Part shown: positions 24,349 to 26,742 of the stretch, piece by piece
Position numbering within the stretch: position 1 is the stretch's first letter
Layout of the letters: the number at the start of each line of letters is the position of its first letter
DNA from: JAQVQN01 sp964557205
GTDB lineage: Bacteria > Verrucomicrobiota > Kiritimatiellia > RFP12 > UBA1067
Length of the DNA stretch: 26,742 bases
Reading direction: 5' to 3'
Assembly: GCA_964557205.1 (NCBI GenBank)
Contig: CAZKZI010000028.1
Coordinates: 1-26,742 of the forward strand
The notes under the pieces: generated by a model
What the model was told of the DNA's origin: nothing
What the model saw: only the letters and a program-made list of their open reading frames with translations
The model's database searches: none
Program-made: the position numbers and the translations under genes

Positions 24349-24450
24349 TTAAAAAACAACTTCCGTCAATTGAGACGGTTCCTCCATCACGACAAGCCTA
24401 AACAATAACCGAGAGTCAAAAGAGACATTAAAAAAGCCTATTTGCAACAT
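24349..24450 (-). CDS. Possible 33-codon leader ORF upstream of the RRM gene
   Basis: ATG at 24450 opens 33 codons ending in TAA at 24349-24351, read as MLQIGFFNVSF at its start and TEVVF at its end. The ATG is within about two bases of the predicted transcription start, so it would be translated as a leaderless message; no ribosome site exists. It shows no family resemblance. Chance open frames of this length are common, so confidence is low; its overlap with the hairpin and T-run is the only unusual fact. Confidence 0.2.
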   Translation of the reverse strand: MLQIGFFNVSFDSRLLFRLVVMEEPSQLTEVVF

Positions 24451-24458
24451 GTAAATAT

Positions 24459-24487
24459 AATATATAAGAAAATTTGCGGCGTGTCAA
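24459..24487 (-). promoter_or_regulatory. Strong sigma70-type promoter for the RRM gene
   Basis: In minus-strand sense, a perfect TTGACA (24487 to 24482) is followed after exactly 17 bases by TATATT (24464 to 24459, 5 of 6 consensus). The surrounding sequence is A/T-rich, unlike the rest of the window. Transcription should begin near 24452, about 357 bases ahead of the RRM gene. Confidence 0.75.
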
Positions 24488-24605
24488 CAGCACAAATCAA
24501 CTTTTTTTTGTGGGCGAAAGGACAAAGTAAGTTAGCCCCCCACGAATCGAAAGAGGCGCATTTAGTCTGGCAGGGCGAACGGTGAGTTCAGCCGATTCAC
24601 CCCCG

Positions 24606-26742
24606 TCATTTGAAAGGGCACAAACTGAAGCACCACCCCGGTTCGGCGGTCACGCCGAGGCGCATTAATGGCAGCACCGTCTCGGCATTGGCGTCGAAAT
24701 TGAAGACAGTGAAACCGCCCATTCCCAACTTTCGTGTGATTTCTATCTGTTCCGCCAGTTTGACTGGGTCACGAGGGTCTTTCCAACAAGAGAGGCCGAT
24801 ACCCGGATAAAGACGCGCCTTGCCCACATAATCCAGTTGTGTGTTAAGCATGTTTTTGAATACGGCGTTGGAGTCAACGTAATTCATGGGGCAAACAAAA
24901 TCCAGCCAGCCCTGCTCGCACCACATCTTCCAGTCCTGAGCGACACTGTCGCGGTCGGTGATCCAATTGCGGAAGACCGCCGCCGAGACTTGAATGTCTG
25001 GGCGTATCTTGCGTGCTTCTTCCGAGACCCGGCGGACTACGGTATCGATGTTCGCGCGCCGGAAATCCAGCCAGGCATTCCAGATTTCGCCGTCGTCGCG
25101 TAATTCATCCGGCCATTTTTTAAATTCGCGACCAAGTTTTTCGCCGAACCTTTTTCGGCAGCCTTCGCAGTGGCATGATGTAAGGCCCGGATACCTGATA
25201 TAATCGAAGTGGACACCGTCCACCGGATATTTTCGGACAATCTCGAGCATGGACTCGACCTCAAGGTCCTGGTTAGCCGGGTGAGACGGACACAACCAGA
25301 CTCTGTCAGATATTTTCGAGGAGTTTTTCTGGACGCGACCTCCGGCGACCATTTTTTGGACAAAATCTTTGGGAGCATGATAGCCCATATTCCAGTTCAC
25401 TTTCCAGACATGGCATTGGACACCATATTTTTTGCAGGCCGCGAGACACTCTTGCAATTGGTCGCCTTTTTCGGTCAGTTCTTTATACTCCGGCAGGACG
25501 GAAGACGGGTAAAAGGCAACGCCGCCCCAGAGCATGTTTGGTAAAATCACGTTGAAGCCGTTTTCAGAAAGAAAGCGGATCGACTCTTCCCAGTTTTTGC
25601 CACGCAGGCCAAAAGCGCTGTGGCACCAGAAGGCACGGTGCTCGTCCCGCTGCGGCTTGCGTGTCATCATCCAGGCCCTTAACGCCGTTTCGTCCGCTTG
25701 AGCGCTGACTTTGAAACAACTGTCCCATTCGCCTGCTTCGTACATAGTCTTGGCCTTGTCCCGCAAGCTTGCGGCTTTTGAAAGTTCGTGCCTGGCCGGA
25801 CGAGTTAGGTGTTTTTTTGACAAGGTGGCGTGCAAGGAGTCCAGTCCTGGCGCGCCGCCGATGGTCCCTATGTTTGCCAAAGCTTTCGCTGCCGTTTGCC
25901 GCCAGAACTCTGGCACCAGTTCGCCGATTAGCGCCCGCATGAGGGTGATGGAGGGCTCATCGGAACCTCCCAGCCAGACGTGCCCTATAAACACACCGTT
26001 CGGGGTTATTGTGATGGCGGGATGCATGGTGTCAGCCCCTTGGCTGTCTAGCCAAGTTGCCGCCACCCGGGCTTTCGACTTGTCCATTGGTTTGGCCAGC
26101 GTCGCGCGCCATGATGCTTGTGGGGCAAACTTTGGTTGAGCCCTGACACCTTGCTCGGTACGCGCAAAACCGGAAAAGCCGCCTTCCGGCACGACCGGTC
26201 CGTCATTGCTGACACCTATAAGCTCGCCGATCTCTTTCGGCAGAGAATAGCAGACCAGCAGTTTGCCATCCCGGGCCATAAAGGTTTTAAGCGCGGCAAT
26301 GGTTTCTGCGGGCAGGAAAGGGTTATACGGAAGCACCACCAGCCGGATGCCATCCAGCATGTCCGGCGTAAGGTTGATGTCTGAAACCTGTGCGTTGGCT
26401 AAGCCCAGCCTGTCCAGTGTGGTTGAAACGGTCGAGGCGTAACGGGAAAAGGACTTGGCCTCGTTGCCGCCTTTAGATGCCTGAGAGTTCGATTGCACTA
26501 CCAGAATCTCTGCTTTTCCGCCGGAAAACCCCAGATTGGCAATTGCGCACACAGTGTCCTCATCGCGGAGTCGCCAGCCGGATATACGCACGGTGTCAAC
26601 TTCACCCCATCCGCCCACGGCACCGTCCACATTCCGCACGTCACTCTTATCGATGACAATCCTTTGCCATACGCCTTGGTGTTCAGGGGTGAACCTTCCA
26701 TGGTACCATCCCTTGCCGCTGTGGAAATAGAGGCTGAAAGAG
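24606..26742 (-). CDS. GHL10 (DUF187)-type putative glycosyl hydrolase, N-terminus outside the window
   Basis: The frame stays open to the right edge, so the true start lies outside. The visible N-terminal part, ending near VRNVDGAVGGWGEVDTVRISGWR, begins with YFHSGKGWY and resembles a galactose-binding-like beta-sandwich module. The middle (about 40-330 of the 677 residues after a GTG at 26639) holds an alpha/beta segment without recognised motif. The C-terminal half is the GHL10 TIM-barrel, with the motif REHRAFW-type start (RDEHRAFWCHSAFG), AFYPSSVLPEY, NWNMGYHAP, VDGVHFDYIRYPG and VCPMNYV. GHL10 proteins are thought to act on polysaccharides or peptidoglycan; catalytic acids are not firmly known. 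Several Trp and Cys residues suit an exported protein, but the signal peptide cannot be seen. Confidence 0.83.
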   Translation of the reverse strand, partial: SFSLYFHSGKGWYHGRFTPEHQGVWQRIVIDKSDVRNVDGAVGGWGEVDTVRISGWRLRDEDTVCAIANLGFSGGKAEILVVQSNSQASKGGNEAKSFSRYASTVSTTLDRLGLANAQVSDINLTPDMLDGIRLVVLPYNPFLPAETIAALKTFMARDGKLLVCYSLPKEIGELIGVSNDGPVVPEGGFSGFARTEQGVRAQPKFAPQASWRATLAKPMDKSKARVAATWLDSQGADTMHPAITITPNGVFIGHVWLGGSDEPSITLMRALIGELVPEFWRQTAAKALANIGTIGGAPGLDSLHATLSKKHLTRPARHELSKAASLRDKAKTMYEAGEWDSCFKVSAQADETALRAWMMTRKPQRDEHRAFWCHSAFGLRGKNWEESIRFLSENGFNVILPNMLWGGVAFYPSSVLPEYKELTEKGDQLQECLAACKKYGVQCHVWKVNWNMGYHAPKDFVQKMVAGGRVQKNSSKISDRVWLCPSHPANQDLEVESMLEIVRKYPVDGVHFDYIRYPGLTSCHCEGCRKRFGEKLGREFKKWPDELRDDGEIWNAWLDFRRANIDTVVRRVSEEARKIRPDIQVSAAVFRNWITDRDSVAQDWKMWCEQGWLDFVCPMNYVDSNAVFKNMLNTQLDYVGKARLYPGIGLSCWKDPRDPVKLAEQIEITRKLGMGGFTVFNFDANAETVLPLMRLGVTAEPGWCFSLCPFK

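Larger units (their letters stand above)
24096..24605 (-). other. Long leader and upstream region of the RRM gene
   Basis: No gene of normal size is supported in these 510 bases. The left 350 or so bases are the predicted 5' untranslated leader of the RRM mRNA (start near 24452), the middle carries its promoter, and the rest (24488-24605) is the gap to the end of the GHL10 gene. The leader has a possible 33-codon open reading frame (24349-24450) that begins at the predicted start of transcription, and a small hairpin (24363-24378) followed on the minus strand by six T (24356 to 24351) at the stop of that frame. Confidence 0.55.

Overview
The window is bacterial, GC-rich (visibly above 50 percent) and densely coding. 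It has an envelope and division gene set that includes an FtsA-type membrane anchor, plus several exported proteins with Sec signal peptides. My best guess is the PVC superphylum (Verrucomicrobiota, Lentisphaerota or Kiritimatiellota). The reasons are a MurC-MurB fusion inside a short dcw cluster, a very divergent FtsZ, exported polysaccharide-acting enzymes (a CE15-like esterase and a GHL10/DUF187 protein), and an exported coiled-coil protein of a style I associate with that group. This placement is inference; there is no rRNA in the window.

Layout. 1-5400: a Uup-type ABC-F ATPase (minus), then on the plus strand a DUF4432 aldose-epimerase-like protein, a YgiQ radical SAM protein and a YkgJ-type Cys-cluster protein. 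5577-7626: a CDF metal transporter and an S49 (SppA-like) membrane protease. 7691-14204: the dcw cluster murC-murB fusion, ddl, ftsQ, ftsA, ftsZ, with ATGA stop/start overlaps at murCB/ddl and ftsA/ftsZ. 14188-18461 (minus): a tight run made of a secreted two-domain esterase, a B12-binding radical SAM protein and a UbiE/MenG methyltransferase. 18462-18782: a divergent intergenic region holding a 29-bp inverted repeat beside a promoter. 18783-21661 (plus): a secreted coiled-coil protein, an aldo/keto reductase and RNase HII. 21801-24095 (minus): aspartyl-tRNA synthetase and a Gly-rich RRM protein with a strong promoter and a leader of about 350 nt. 24606 to the right edge (minus): a GHL10-type putative glycosidase whose N-terminus lies outside the window.

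How the genes work together. MurC/MurB and Ddl make peptidoglycan precursors (UDP-MurNAc-L-Ala and the D-Ala-D-Ala dipeptide). FtsQ, FtsA and FtsZ build the septal machinery, so the middle of the window is a wall-synthesis and division operon. The flanking exported esterase and GHL10 protein suggest a carbohydrate-degrading lifestyle. The most unusual elements I see are the FtsZ with altered GTPase motifs, the esterase with two alpha/beta-hydrolase domains, the long hairpin that reaches the -35 box of a divergent promoter, and the leader of the RRM gene. I did not find a CRISPR array, insertion sequence, tRNA or rRNA, and I see no clear multi-gene defence system.
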